Source: Gammaproteobacteria bacterium
GTDB lineage: Bacteria; Pseudomonadota; Gammaproteobacteria; Pseudomonadales; Pseudohongiellaceae
Assembly: GCA_016762995.1 (NCBI GenBank)
Contig: JAESUT010000145.1
Location: 1 to 9,025 of the forward strand
Length of the DNA stretch: 9,025 nt
Direction of reading: 5' to 3'
Part shown: positions 1 through 6,766 of the stretch, piece by piece
Layout of the letters: each line of letters opens with the position of its first letter
Position numbering within the stretch: position 1 is the first letter of the stretch
Made by a program: the position numbers and the translations under genes
The notes under the pieces: generated by a model
What the model was told of the DNA's origin: nothing
What the model saw: the letters and a program-made list of their open reading frames with translations, nothing else
Databases searched by the model: none

Positions 1-677
1 AAACTTACGGGCGTTCGATAAAGACTTAGAGTTGGGCCGAACTGCTCGACTCTGCCCTCATGCAGGCATACCGTATTACCACCGAGCACGAGAGCCTCTG
101 TAGGCTCGGTTGTCGCATAGACTAAGACGGCACCCATCTCCGCGAATAGGGCCGGCAGCTCAGCACGCAGCTCCTCGCGCAGCTTGTAGTCGAGATTTGC
201 CAATGGTTCATCCAGCAACACCAAATCGGCCTTCTTAATAAGCGCACGGGCTAACGCGACTCTCTGTTGCTGGCCGCCGGAGAGAGTATCGGGCGTGCGG
301 TCAAGTATCTGCGTCAATTGCAACAGCTCGGCTACTTCAGCTACTTGCCTATTTATCTGACTCTTTGCAACTCGAGCCACTCGAAGTGGTGAGGCAATAT
401 TCTCAAACACCGACAGCGAGGGATAGTTAATGAATTGTTGATACACCATTGCCACATTGCGCTTCTGCACAGCCATGCCCAATACCGACACGCCATCGAA
501 CAGCAGCTCGCCACTGGCTGGCTTGTCTAGGCCGGCCATGATGCGCATCAATGAGGTCTTTCCCGAGAGCGTGGGGCCAAGAAGAATATTCAATTCACCG
601 CGCTGCATGGACAGGGAAATATCATCGAGGATAACTCCTCCCCCCTGATGACAGCTAATGTTTCGCAGCTCAAGCAT
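1..677 (-). CDS. glpS: Glycerol ABC transporter ATP-binding protein GlpS (C-terminus cut by window edge)
   Basis: Nucleotide-binding subunit of an ABC importer for glycerol, acting on the cytoplasmic face with a partner ATPase (GlpT) and the permeases/binding protein expected further left. I read 225 residues by hand from an ATG at 677; the frame stays open to base 1. Motifs: Walker A GPTLSGKT (34-41), Q-loop VYQQF (Q80), signature LSGGQQQR (132-139), Walker B LVLLDE (152-157), D-loop ANLD. The usual switch histidine is replaced (VYATTEP, T190 where VYVTHDQ is usual) and the fourth Walker A position is Leu instead of Gly. Both changes match what I recall of the GlpS branch (glpDSTPQUV system of Rhizobium leguminosarum), which, with glpD immediately upstream, favours GlpS over UgpC or MalK. 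A weak GGA lies 8 bases before the start. It follows glpD by 53 bases, probably in one operon. Confidence 0.88.
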   Translation of the reverse strand, partial: MLELRNISCHQGGGVILDDISLSMQRGELNILLGPTLSGKTSLMRIMAGLDKPASGELLFDGVSVLGMAVQKRNVAMVYQQFINYPSLSVFENIASPLRVARVAKSQINRQVAEVAELLQLTQILDRTPDTLSGGQQQRVALARALIKKADLVLLDEPLANLDYKLREELRAELPALFAEMGAVLVYATTEPTEALVLGGNTVCLHEGRVEQFGPTLSLYRTPVS

Positions 678-730
678 GCAGAATTTCCATAAGTTAGTAC
701 TCCACCCGTATCAAATTGATGGATGGCATA

Positions 731-2206
731 CTAGTTTGCAAGTAAAGATTGTTCTATGTAGTTAGCAAGCGAATCACGTTCCGCGCGTGAAAACTTCAGG
801 CCTAGCTTGCTACGTCGCCAGAGAATATCATCTGCGGACTTCGCCCATTCTTCGGAGCAGAGGTAATCCACTTCTCTTTGGTAGAGATTGTGACCAAACT
901 TCACGCCAAGATCGCCCATACCTGAAGCATCGCCCAAAATATCGAAGCTGAGAGTACCGTAGCTACTCAACCAGCGATTGATAAGATCCGGGCCCAACCA
1001 GGCATATTTGGAAACCATTTTTTGAAACAGATGCTCTGGGAGATCGAAGTCGCCTCCAGGTAACGTTGCACCCTTAGTCCACGCAGGGCCCATAGTCGGC
1101 AATGCTTCCTTCAATTTACTCAATACGTCTTCTGCTAAAACTCGATAGGTAGTCACCTTGCCACCATATACCGAGAGTATTGGATGTGGATTCGTTTCCA
1201 ATACTAAGTTGTAGTCTCTCGATACCTTACTAGCGTTCACTTCTTCATCGTCTATTAGTGGTCTCACGGCGGCAAAACTGTGCACAATATCTGAATGCAA
1301 GATCGCCTTCTTGAAGTACAAATTCACAATCGAGAGTAGATAGTTGGTCTCTTCTTTAGAGATTTCTACATGGTCCAGGCCACCTTTATGTTCAGCCTCA
1401 GTCGTCCCTATCAACGTATAATCTTGCAGCCAGGGAATTACAAAAATCACTCTACCGTCATGATGCTGCAACATAAAAGCCTGCGAGCTTGGATACATAC
1501 GTGGCACAACGATATGACTGCCTTTGACGAGGCGGATTTCATGCTCCGCCTCCTCATTGCTGAGCTGCTCAGATAGCGCGGCAACCCAAGGACCTGTCGC
1601 ATTCACGATGACCTTGCAATCAATTTCAGTATCAGTGTTGCTATCATGATCGTGAAGCGTGACGCGCCAGCCGTTATCTAGAGACTTCATGCCAGTGCAT
1701 TCTGTGCGTGTAAGTATCTGCGCTCCGCGCTGCTTCGCCTGCCGCGCATTCAATACAACTAAGCGCGAATCATCTACCTGTGCGTCCCAATATTCGAAGC
1801 CACTGGTAATAGCTGAATTGAGTGGACCTTTGGAATCTATCGTGATGGAGCGCGATCCTCCAAAACGCTTACGTCGCGCCAAATTGTCATACAAAAACAG
1901 TCCAGCTCGAATAAGCCAGGAGCTTCGCGAATGAGGTAACTGAGGAATATGAAAGGCGAGGGGCTGAATAATATGTGCGGCCGCGGCGGTGAGTACTTCT
2001 CGCTCTTGCAATGACTTTCGCACCAATCCAAATTCGTAGAATTCGAGATAGCGCAGGCCACCGTGGATAAGTTTTGAACTGCCTGATGAAGTTGCGGAGG
2101 CAAGGTCAGCCTTTTCGCAAAGGACCACATCCAAACCGCGACCCGCAGCATCGGCAGCGATGCCGACTCCATTGATGCCGCCACCGATTATTAGGAGATC
2201 ATGCAT
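731..2206 (-). CDS. glpD: Aerobic glycerol-3-phosphate dehydrogenase
   Basis: FAD-dependent, membrane-associated enzyme that oxidises sn-glycerol 3-phosphate to dihydroxyacetone phosphate and passes electrons to quinone. The protein has 491 residues, close to the roughly 500 of E. coli GlpD. An N-terminal dinucleotide-binding fold begins almost at residue 1 (GGGINGVG, 8-15; E31 ends the second strand), followed by the family motif SSKLIHGGLRYLE (43-55). Further family motifs are VNATGPW (201-207), GSHIVVPR (229-236), VRPL (314-317) and GGKVTTYR (348-355). The C-terminal DAO_C-type domain has EVDYLCSEEWAKSADD (445-460) followed by a WRR motif. The start at 2206 leaves only two residues before the FAD fold, as in the family; its ribosome site is weak (GAG 11 bases upstream). 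First gene of the leftward run, divergent from glpK, with glpS next. Confidence 0.96.
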   Translation of the reverse strand: MHDLLIIGGGINGVGIAADAAGRGLDVVLCEKADLASATSSGSSKLIHGGLRYLEFYEFGLVRKSLQEREVLTAAAAHIIQPLAFHIPQLPHSRSSWLIRAGLFLYDNLARRKRFGGSRSITIDSKGPLNSAITSGFEYWDAQVDDSRLVVLNARQAKQRGAQILTRTECTGMKSLDNGWRVTLHDHDSNTDTEIDCKVIVNATGPWVAALSEQLSNEEAEHEIRLVKGSHIVVPRMYPSSQAFMLQHHDGRVIFVIPWLQDYTLIGTTEAEHKGGLDHVEISKEETNYLLSIVNLYFKKAILHSDIVHSFAAVRPLIDDEEVNASKVSRDYNLVLETNPHPILSVYGGKVTTYRVLAEDVLSKLKEALPTMGPAWTKGATLPGGDFDLPEHLFQKMVSKYAWLGPDLINRWLSSYGTLSFDILGDASGMGDLGVKFGHNLYQREVDYLCSEEWAKSADDILWRRSKLGLKFSRAERDSLANYIEQSLLAN

Positions 2207-2276
2207 AGGTTTTTTGACTCAGGTACTCTTGCTTAGGGGTGGCTCAATTAGGCCTACGAACTTGCCCACGAAATAG

Positions 2277-2302
2277 ACAGTTAGTGTAACATGAGGAACT
2301 GT
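2277..2302. repeat. Inverted repeat over the glpK promoter, possible operator
   Basis: ACAGTT (2277-2282) and AACTGT (2297-2302) form a perfect 6-base inverted repeat separated by 14 bases. A smaller one, GTTA-GTG-TAAC (2280-2290), is nested in its left half. Together they cover the candidate -35 box and part of the spacer of the glpK promoter, where a repressor would block RNA polymerase. The arms do not resemble the E. coli GlpR operator, so the binding protein, if any, is unknown. Confidence 0.35.
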
Positions 2303-2314
2303 TTTTCCTATGAT
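2286..2314 (+). promoter_or_regulatory. Candidate sigma-70 promoter for glpK
   Basis: GTAACA (2286-2291, four of six matches to TTGACA), then a 17-base spacer, then TATGAT (2309-2314, five of six matches to TATAAT). The predicted transcript would start near 2321 and carry a leader of about 80 bases before glpK. This is a reading by eye. Confidence 0.45.
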
Positions 2315-2387
2315 TCTATCTCTGCAATGCTACGAGATTCTTGCATGATTTAGGAGATTAAAACCAAGCGACCAGTTCGATTTTATT

Positions 2388-2393
2388 GAAGAG
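2388..2393 (+). promoter_or_regulatory. Ribosome binding site of glpK
   Basis: GAAGAG ends 9 bases before the ATG at 2403 and supports that start. The protein beginning there matches the usual N-terminus of glycerol kinases, with the phosphate-binding DQGTTSSR motif at residues 9-16. Confidence 0.6.
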
Positions 2394-2402
2394 ATTATTA
2401 GC

Positions 2403-3902
2403 ATGAGAAATTTCATTCTCGCGATCGATCAGGGCACTACCAGCAGCCGCGCCCTTATATTCGACTCTCAGGGGAACAAACTCTCCGTAGGGCAGCAGGA
2501 ATTCATTCAGCACTTTCCTGACAACGGCTGGGTAGAGCACGATGCGATGGAAATTTGGCAAAGCACTATCGCAAGCTGCCGCAGTGCACTCGAAAAGGCC
2601 TCCATTACTTCTGATCAGATTCGTTGTATAGGAATAACTAATCAACGTGAGACCACCATCGTGTGGGACAGAGAGACTGGTCTTCCAATCTACAACGCGA
2701 TCGTCTGGCAGGACCGTCGAACCAGCGATTACTGCGACGCATTAAAAGCTCAACATTTGGAAGAAATAATTCAGCAAAAGACTGGCCTACTCATCGATTC
2801 TTATTTTTCCGCGAGTAAGATTCACTGGATTCTAGAGAATGTTGCAGGTGCTAGACAACGCGCTGAAAATGGCGAGCTTGCCTTCGGTACGGTCGATTGT
2901 TTTCTGCTATGGCATCTAAGTAAAGGGCGCAGTCACCGCACCGATGCTACGAACGCATCTAGAACACAGCTATTCAATATCCATTCTCAGCAGTGGGACG
3001 ACGAGCTACTTAAAATTTTCGAACTACCCGCCTCACTCTTACCAACTGTTGAAGATTGTGCCGCTGAATTTGGCGAATGTGATGCCGAACACTTCGGAAG
3101 TTCCATACCCATTACAGGAATTATTGGCGACCAACAAGCTGCTGCATTCGGCCAGTGTTGCTTCTGGCCCGGCATGGCCAAGAGCACCTACGGCACCGGC
3201 TGCTTTCTCTTATTAAATACCGGAAACCAAGTAGTCAAATCTAAAAACCGCCTTCTAAGCACCGTGGCTTTTCGCCTCAACGGTAAAACCAGTTACGCGC
3301 TTGAAGGCAGCATCTTCATGGCAGGCGCTACCATGCAGTGGATAAGAGATGGCTTGCATCTCATAGAACATGCCAGTGAATCTGAGGCATTGGCGGAGAA
3401 AACCAGCGAAGATCTAAGTGTCTATCTGGTGCCCGCTTTCACCGGACTGGGAGCGCCATATTGGGACCCAACAGCGCGAGGTGCATTGTTCGGGCTCACT
3501 CGCGACAGCGGCGTAAAAGAAGTGGTAACTGCCGCTCTGCTCAGTGTCTGTTATCAGAGCAAGGACCTATTAATCGCGATCGAAGCAGATGGCGGCGTCG
3601 TAGCTAGCCTTCGTGTCGATGGAGGAATGGCAAACAACGATTACGTGATGCAGAAGTTGTCTGACCTACTGAACCTTGATGTACTAAGGCCCAAACTTAC
3701 AGAGACCACCGCTCTAGGCGCAGCCTATATCGCCGGTCTGCAAGCTGGCATCTTTGAATCATTGGAGGAGATCAACGCAAAATGGGAGCTAAACCAACGC
3801 TTCGAACCGAACAAAGATGATGCATGGAGAAAGAAACAATATGACGGTTGGTTAGACGCCGTCTCGAGAACGCGAACAAACGTAGTAGACGGGGAAAATT
3901 AA
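2403..3902 (+). CDS. glpK: Glycerol kinase
   Basis: FGGY-family cytoplasmic kinase that phosphorylates glycerol with ATP to sn-glycerol 3-phosphate, trapping it for GlpD. The 499 residues match the usual length (E. coli 502). Visible motifs: phosphate-1 loop DQGTTSSR (9-16); glycerol-contact segment NQRET (80-84, R82 and E83); Y134; [10 protein letters not shown] (242-251) with catalytic Asp D243; TYGTGCF (262-268); and the C-terminal ATP-site segments VDGGMANND (405-413) and [10 protein letters not shown] (436-445). Oddity: the segment before IPITG is DAEHFGSS (227-234), whereas E. coli has the glycine-rich GGKGGTR loop that binds the inhibitor fructose 1,6-bisphosphate. The equivalent arginine is absent, so feedback by that metabolite is unlikely (inference). 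First gene of the rightward run; the next gene starts 2 bases after its stop. Confidence 0.97.
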   Translation: MRNFILAIDQGTTSSRALIFDSQGNKLSVGQQEFIQHFPDNGWVEHDAMEIWQSTIASCRSALEKASITSDQIRCIGITNQRETTIVWDRETGLPIYNAIVWQDRRTSDYCDALKAQHLEEIIQQKTGLLIDSYFSASKIHWILENVAGARQRAENGELAFGTVDCFLLWHLSKGRSHRTDATNASRTQLFNIHSQQWDDELLKIFELPASLLPTVEDCAAEFGECDAEHFGSSIPITGIIGDQQAAAFGQCCFWPGMAKSTYGTGCFLLLNTGNQVVKSKNRLLSTVAFRLNGKTSYALEGSIFMAGATMQWIRDGLHLIEHASESEALAEKTSEDLSVYLVPAFTGLGAPYWDPTARGALFGLTRDSGVKEVVTAALLSVCYQSKDLLIAIEADGGVVASLRVDGGMANNDYVMQKLSDLLNLDVLRPKLTETTALGAAYIAGLQAGIFESLEEINAKWELNQRFEPNKDDAWRKKQYDGWLDAVSRTRTNVVDGEN

Positions 3903-3904
3903 AA

Positions 3905-4534
3905 ATGGAGCTTCATTTAATTCGACACGGAGAGACCAACTGGAACAAAGAACGGCGAGTTCAGGGTCAGAGCGAATCGCATTTAACGGATTTGGGCATC
4001 CAACAAGCGAAGGAGCTTGGACAGCGCATTGAGCATCTAGCGTTTGATAAAATTTATTGCAGCAGCAGCCTACGCACACGCCAGACTGCAGAGTATACGT
4101 TCCCTGAATCAACAACCGAGATTAGTTATCTCGATGAGCTACGCGAAATATTTCTTGGGCCTTGGGAAGGCCATCTCTATGAAGACATTGCCCAGAGAGA
4201 ACCCGATTCTCATCACCATTTTTGGGAGCAGCCTCACTTATTTCAAGTGGATGGTGCCGAGAGCTTCTTTGAGCTACAGCAGCGAGCCATCGATACCGTG
4301 GCGAATATTGAGGCCACACATCGAACAAGCCCTGCGAGTGGCAAGAAAGTCGCGATAGTGAGTCACGGAGCACTAATAAAATCTTATCTTTGTCACGTCG
4401 AAGGTCGTAGTATGGACCAGCTCTGGGCGCCTCCAAGAATGCACAATTGTGCTCACAGCATCGTAGCTTTCAGTGAGAGCGATGGCAGCGCTAACATTTT
4501 GCAGTATGCCGACGAGCCCATTTTCAAGGAATAA
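3905..4534 (+). CDS. Histidine phosphatase family protein (phosphoglycerate mutase-like)
   Basis: Branch-1 histidine phosphatase superfamily, 209 residues, the usual size of GpmB/CobC-type single-domain members. Motifs: LIRHGETNW (5-13) with R7 and the phosphorylated H8; SSLRTRQTA (54-62) with R57; ELRE (78-81) with acid E81; and VSHGALIK (152-159) with second catalytic His H154. I chose the ATG at 3905. A longer reading from 3848 would overlap glpK and add a basic 19-residue extension foreign to the family; GGGG at 3891-3894 lies 10 bases upstream of 3905. It sits 2 bases after glpK and 2 bases before the DUF1499 gene, so it is probably translated from the glpK transcript. The substrate cannot be told from sequence. 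A role on a phosphorylated three-carbon intermediate would fit the context, but these proteins range from sugar-phosphate to nucleotide phosphatases. Confidence 0.88.
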   Translation: MELHLIRHGETNWNKERRVQGQSESHLTDLGIQQAKELGQRIEHLAFDKIYCSSSLRTRQTAEYTFPESTTEISYLDELREIFLGPWEGHLYEDIAQREPDSHHHFWEQPHLFQVDGAESFFELQQRAIDTVANIEATHRTSPASGKKVAIVSHGALIKSYLCHVEGRSMDQLWAPPRMHNCAHSIVAFSESDGSANILQYADEPIFKE

Positions 4535-4536
4535 TT

Positions 4537-5340
4537 ATGACCAACGAAATTACCGATCAAACAAAACCGCGACTTTGGTTAAAAGTCGGCGGACTCGCCA
4601 GTCTAACAATGGGACTGGGCTTGGGACTGCTCACGCTCGCCTCTGCCGCTGGCATTTGGCTTGGCTTTTGGGACTTCCGACGCGGATTCTCCCTTCTCGG
4701 TACAGCCAATCAGTACGGGCAATGGCTTGCCTGGGCCTGCCTCCTACTAGCCGCTGCCACGCTCACAACTGGCCAATTATTCAAGGTTCAGAATGCCGGA
4801 AAATTCGTAGGCCTCGCGTTTGCTGGCGCCTTGTTGGCATGGGTCGCCTACCTTATTCCAGAAAGCTTCCGCCCTGGCGAAGGTGTGAACTACCCGCCGA
4901 TTCACGACATCTCAACTAATCGAGTCAACCCACCTGAATTTGTTGCAATAGCGCTACTCCGTGCCGATGCACCGAATACATTAGTCTATGGCGGCTCCAA
5001 CAATATGACGCCAGAGAAATTGATCGAACAAACGAATGAGGCCTACCCGGATCTGATTACACAGCGCTATAGCGAATCTGCAAACGTAATTTTCGAGAAG
5101 GCGCTGGCTGCAGTCGATGATTTGGGCTGGGAGCTTGTTGCACAAGACGCCTCCACTGGCAGAATAGAAGCTACCGACACAACGTTCTGGTTTCGCTTTA
5201 AGGACGATATTGTTATCAAGATCGAACAACAAGGAACTGATACCTTCGTTGATGCTAGGTCGGTTTCTCGAGTAGGCACCGGCGACGTAGGAGCGAATGC
5301 TATTCGCTTACGCAAACTATTTACCCTGCTTAAAAATTAG
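4537..5340 (+). CDS. DUF1499 domain membrane protein
   Basis: The 267-residue protein has three predicted N-terminal membrane helices (about 19-43, 61-80, 88-108) followed by a soluble C-terminal domain. The soluble part matches my memory of DUF1499: YPPIHDIST (119-127), LGWELV (196-201), the core GRIEATDTTFWFRFKDD (208-224), and DARSVSRVGTGDVGANA (239-255). The function of this family is not established. The domain most likely faces the periplasm, but topology is not certain. The start at 4537 is supported by AAGGA (4526-4530) and the 2-base gap to the preceding stop. Cotranscription with glpK is likely, though the family is widespread and need not act in glycerol metabolism. Confidence 0.85.
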   Translation: MTNEITDQTKPRLWLKVGGLASLTMGLGLGLLTLASAAGIWLGFWDFRRGFSLLGTANQYGQWLAWACLLLAAATLTTGQLFKVQNAGKFVGLAFAGALLAWVAYLIPESFRPGEGVNYPPIHDISTNRVNPPEFVAIALLRADAPNTLVYGGSNNMTPEKLIEQTNEAYPDLITQRYSESANVIFEKALAAVDDLGWELVAQDASTGRIEATDTTFWFRFKDDIVIKIEQQGTDTFVDARSVSRVGTGDVGANAIRLRKLFTLLKN

Positions 5341-5344
5341 ACTA

Positions 5345-5364
5345 CTTGAGTAGAATATCTCAAG
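5345..5364. repeat. Short inverted repeat before the LspA-like gene
   Basis: CTTGAG (5345-5350) and CTCAAG (5359-5364) are perfect 6-base arms around an 8-base loop, directly after the DUF1499 stop and 18 bases before the next start. No T-run follows, so it is not an intrinsic terminator. It could be a protein-binding site or an mRNA hairpin affecting translation of the downstream gene, which has a poor ribosome site. A -10-like TAGAAT lies in the loop, without a good -35 partner. Confidence 0.4.
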
Positions 5365-5382
5365 ATAGAAATTAGTGAATCT

Positions 5383-5883
5383 ATGCAGTTAGACAATAAA
5401 ACAAACAACATGCTCATCTTCGCTGCCATCGTGTTAACGGTGCTGGCCCTATCTCAGCTAATTGGGTACTGGGTAAATAGCACGATTCCACAGAACACAA
5501 CCGTCGAATGGAGCAACCTGATTCACTTTACTCATATCCGCAATCACGGTGGCGTGTTTGGCATGTTGCAGGGAATGGGCGGGGTGTTTGCCGCGGTCAG
5601 CATTGCGCTTCTAATCGGCGTAAGCGCCTATCTCTGGCTTAGCCCATCGATCAAGCGTTATGAGTATATTTGCTTCGGGTTCATAGTCGGTGGTGGGGCC
5701 AGCAACATACTAGACCGATTTGTATATGGCAGCGTAATCGACTTTATCGACATCCAACACATTCCCTACTGGAACTATATATTCAATACTGCCGATGCAA
5801 TGGTCCATGTTGGAATCTGGCCTCTTCTTTTCTTTAGCTTCTTTGTAAGCACAGATCAAAGCGATTCAAGCATACCGAATTAA
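5383..5883 (+). CDS. Divergent signal peptidase II (LspA) family protein
   Basis: LspA enzymes are inner-membrane aspartyl proteases that cut the signal peptide of lipidated prolipoproteins. This 166-residue protein has the family length and about four membrane helices (about 9-30, 66-86, 93-111, 136-156). Conserved elements: RNHGGVFG (53-60, the RNTGAAFS motif), SNILDR (107-112), VIDF (118-121) with D120, and FNTADA (134-139) with D138; the last two match the catalytic aspartates. Differences: the N-terminal DQxxK motif is LSQLIG, so the conserved Asp is S24 and the conserved Lys is G28, and loop segments are unusual. It is therefore probably a paralogue rather than the housekeeping lspA, and is not next to ileS. 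The ribosome site is weak. Last gene of the rightward run, 42 bases after DUF1499 and followed by a terminator. Confidence 0.8.
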   Translation: MQLDNKTNNMLIFAAIVLTVLALSQLIGYWVNSTIPQNTTVEWSNLIHFTHIRNHGGVFGMLQGMGGVFAAVSIALLIGVSAYLWLSPSIKRYEYICFGFIVGGGASNILDRFVYGSVIDFIDIQHIPYWNYIFNTADAMVHVGIWPLLFFSFFVSTDQSDSSIPN

Positions 5884-5909
5884 TTTTTGAATTACTAAAT
5901 CCGAGACAT

Positions 5910-5945
5910 AAAAAACCCGACTGCCATAAGCCGTCGGGTTTTTTT
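5910..5945. terminator. Bidirectional intrinsic terminator
   Basis: A perfect 12-base stem, AAAAAACCCGAC (5910-5921) with GTCGGGTTTTTT (5933-5944), encloses an 11-base loop and ends in seven Ts (5939-5945). The A-run on the left arm gives a U-run in the opposite direction, so it can end transcription from both sides. It lies 26 bases after the LspA-like stop (+) and 29 bases beyond the prepilin stop (-), where the two runs converge. Confidence 0.95.
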
Positions 5946-5974
5946 ACGCTGCTAGTATTAGCTAGCTGGCAACT

Positions 5975-6646
5975 TTAAATTCTATAGCAGATAGTATAAA
6001 CGTTATCTTCAGAATAAAGAGCCGCAAGTACTGCATTGCTTGGGTTTGTATTAACACCACTCGTACCAATAGTAGCTCGGAGACGCCCCGTAGCACCTAG
6101 ACCATCATCAAGCTCATTGTCGATAGAGATCGCAGCAGAACCTGGAACCTGACTCAAGCACACTTTAGTGCCGGTCAAGTTGCCACCCATAGCGGCTGTA
6201 GTAACGCCCATGAATCCACCCCAGGCGTTTGTTGGCATAGTCAGTAGACCGGTATCTGCAGGATTTCCCGATATGAAACCGGCTGCCTTCAGCTGCTGCC
6301 AAAATGCTCCTGACTCAGTATTTCCAGCAAAAGTTCGATTAGTAGTCACTTCCAAACGGCCATCAGCATCACCAGCACCTACAGCTGCCCAACTAGCACC
6401 GCGAGCAGCCAGAGTAGCCGCGGGGCCATCGTCGCCAGGCATACGCCCGTATCGATCTTGGTAGGCGAAAATCGCAGCCGCTGTGCCATTCATGTCCTTA
6501 ACAGCCTGCTTAACGCGAGAGTTTTCAATCAACTCCTGACCCTGCAGTACGCCGCCTACTAACAAACCGATGATTACCAATACGATAGCAATCTCGATGA
6601 GTGTAAAACCTTTTTGCTTCTTCATGTTCACAATTGAAGTTTTCAT
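5975..6646 (-). CDS. Type IV prepilin-like protein (pseudopilin)
   Basis: Secreted pilin-like subunit of a type IV pilus or type II-secretion-like filament. It has a basic leader ending KKQKG (9-13), then FTLIE, so prepilin peptidase should cut between G13 and F14 and methylate F14; E18 is the conserved Glu5 of the mature protein. A single hydrophobic helix follows (14-35), then the amphipathic segment GQELIENSRVKQAVKDMNG (36-54) and a Gly/Ala-rich globular domain. Two cysteines, C163 and C220, could form the C-terminal disulfide loop (D-region) of pilins. The start at 6646 is chosen for AGGGGG (6654-6659) 7 bases upstream. An internal ATG at 6625 would give the more usual 6-residue leader but lacks a ribosome site. 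Last gene of the leftward cluster. Whether it is the major or a minor pilin cannot be told. Confidence 0.9.
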   Translation of the reverse strand: MKTSIVNMKKQKGFTLIEIAIVLVIIGLLVGGVLQGQELIENSRVKQAVKDMNGTAAAIFAYQDRYGRMPGDDGPAATLAARGASWAAVGAGDADGRLEVTTNRTFAGNTESGAFWQQLKAAGFISGNPADTGLLTMPTNAWGGFMGVTTAAMGGNLTGTKVCLSQVPGSAAISIDNELDDGLGATGRLRATIGTSGVNTNPSNAVLAALYSEDNVYTICYRI

Positions 6647-6653
6647 CAAACAT

Positions 6654-6659
6654 CCCCCT
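6654..6659 (-). promoter_or_regulatory. Ribosome binding site deciding the prepilin start
   Basis: On the minus strand AGGGGG sits 7 bases before the ATG at 6646. It favours that start, with a 13-residue leader, over an upstream TTG (6649) and a downstream ATG (6625). Confidence 0.75.
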
Positions 6660-6715
6660 GGAAGTAAAAATGTAAATAATTGAAATTTAATACTTTTCTA
6701 ACATAATTCTCTGAT

Positions 6716-6752
6716 ATGGCGCCATCTTATAGATCGGCCGTGAGAGTCGCAA
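6716..6752 (-). promoter_or_regulatory. Possible promoter and palindrome upstream of the prepilin gene
   Basis: In the 120-base gap between the kinase stop and the prepilin start, the minus strand shows TTGCGA (6752-6747), a short 15-base spacer and TATAAG (6731-6726), followed directly by the perfect 10-base palindrome ATGGCGCCAT (6725-6716) at the expected transcription start. An AT-rich leader then runs to the ribosome site. The spacing is below optimum, so this is only a candidate. No good sigma-54 GG-N10-GC site was found, although many pilin genes use one. The gap itself suggests that the prepilin gene may have its own promoter. Confidence 0.25.
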
Positions 6753-6766
6753 TATGTAGGTTTTTT

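Larger units (their letters stand above)
2207..2402. promoter_or_regulatory. Divergent glpD/glpK promoter region
   Basis: The 196 bases between the start codons of glpD (leftward) and glpK (rightward) contain no gene and must hold the start signals of both runs. A plausible sigma-70 promoter and overlapping inverted repeats towards glpK are listed separately. I could not find a convincing -35/-10 pair towards glpD. No CRP-type TGTGA-N6-TCACA site is visible. The region is the natural place for a glycerol- or glycerol-3-phosphate-responsive repressor such as GlpR (DeoR family); no regulator gene lies inside the window. Confidence 0.75.

Noticed and set aside
710..720. Small palindrome ATCAA-A-TTGAT between glpD and glpS
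   Set aside because: Five-base arms in AT-rich DNA with a one-base loop and no T-run; likely chance.
1837..2184. 115-residue minus-strand reading frame inside glpD
   Set aside because: It is an out-of-frame shadow of a strongly conserved enzyme; its translation shows no domain.
2214..2219. TTGACT as a rightward -35 box just before glpD
   Set aside because: No -10-like sequence at 15-19 bases downstream.
3848..3904. Upstream start for the histidine phosphatase that would overlap the end of glpK
   Set aside because: It adds a basic 19-residue extension before the family N-terminus; the ATG at 3905 has a ribosome site and begins directly with the phosphatase fold.
5951..5966. GCTAG repeats between the terminator and the prepilin stop codon
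   Set aside because: Arms of only four bases; nothing beyond chance, and the adjacent strong terminator already explains this gap.
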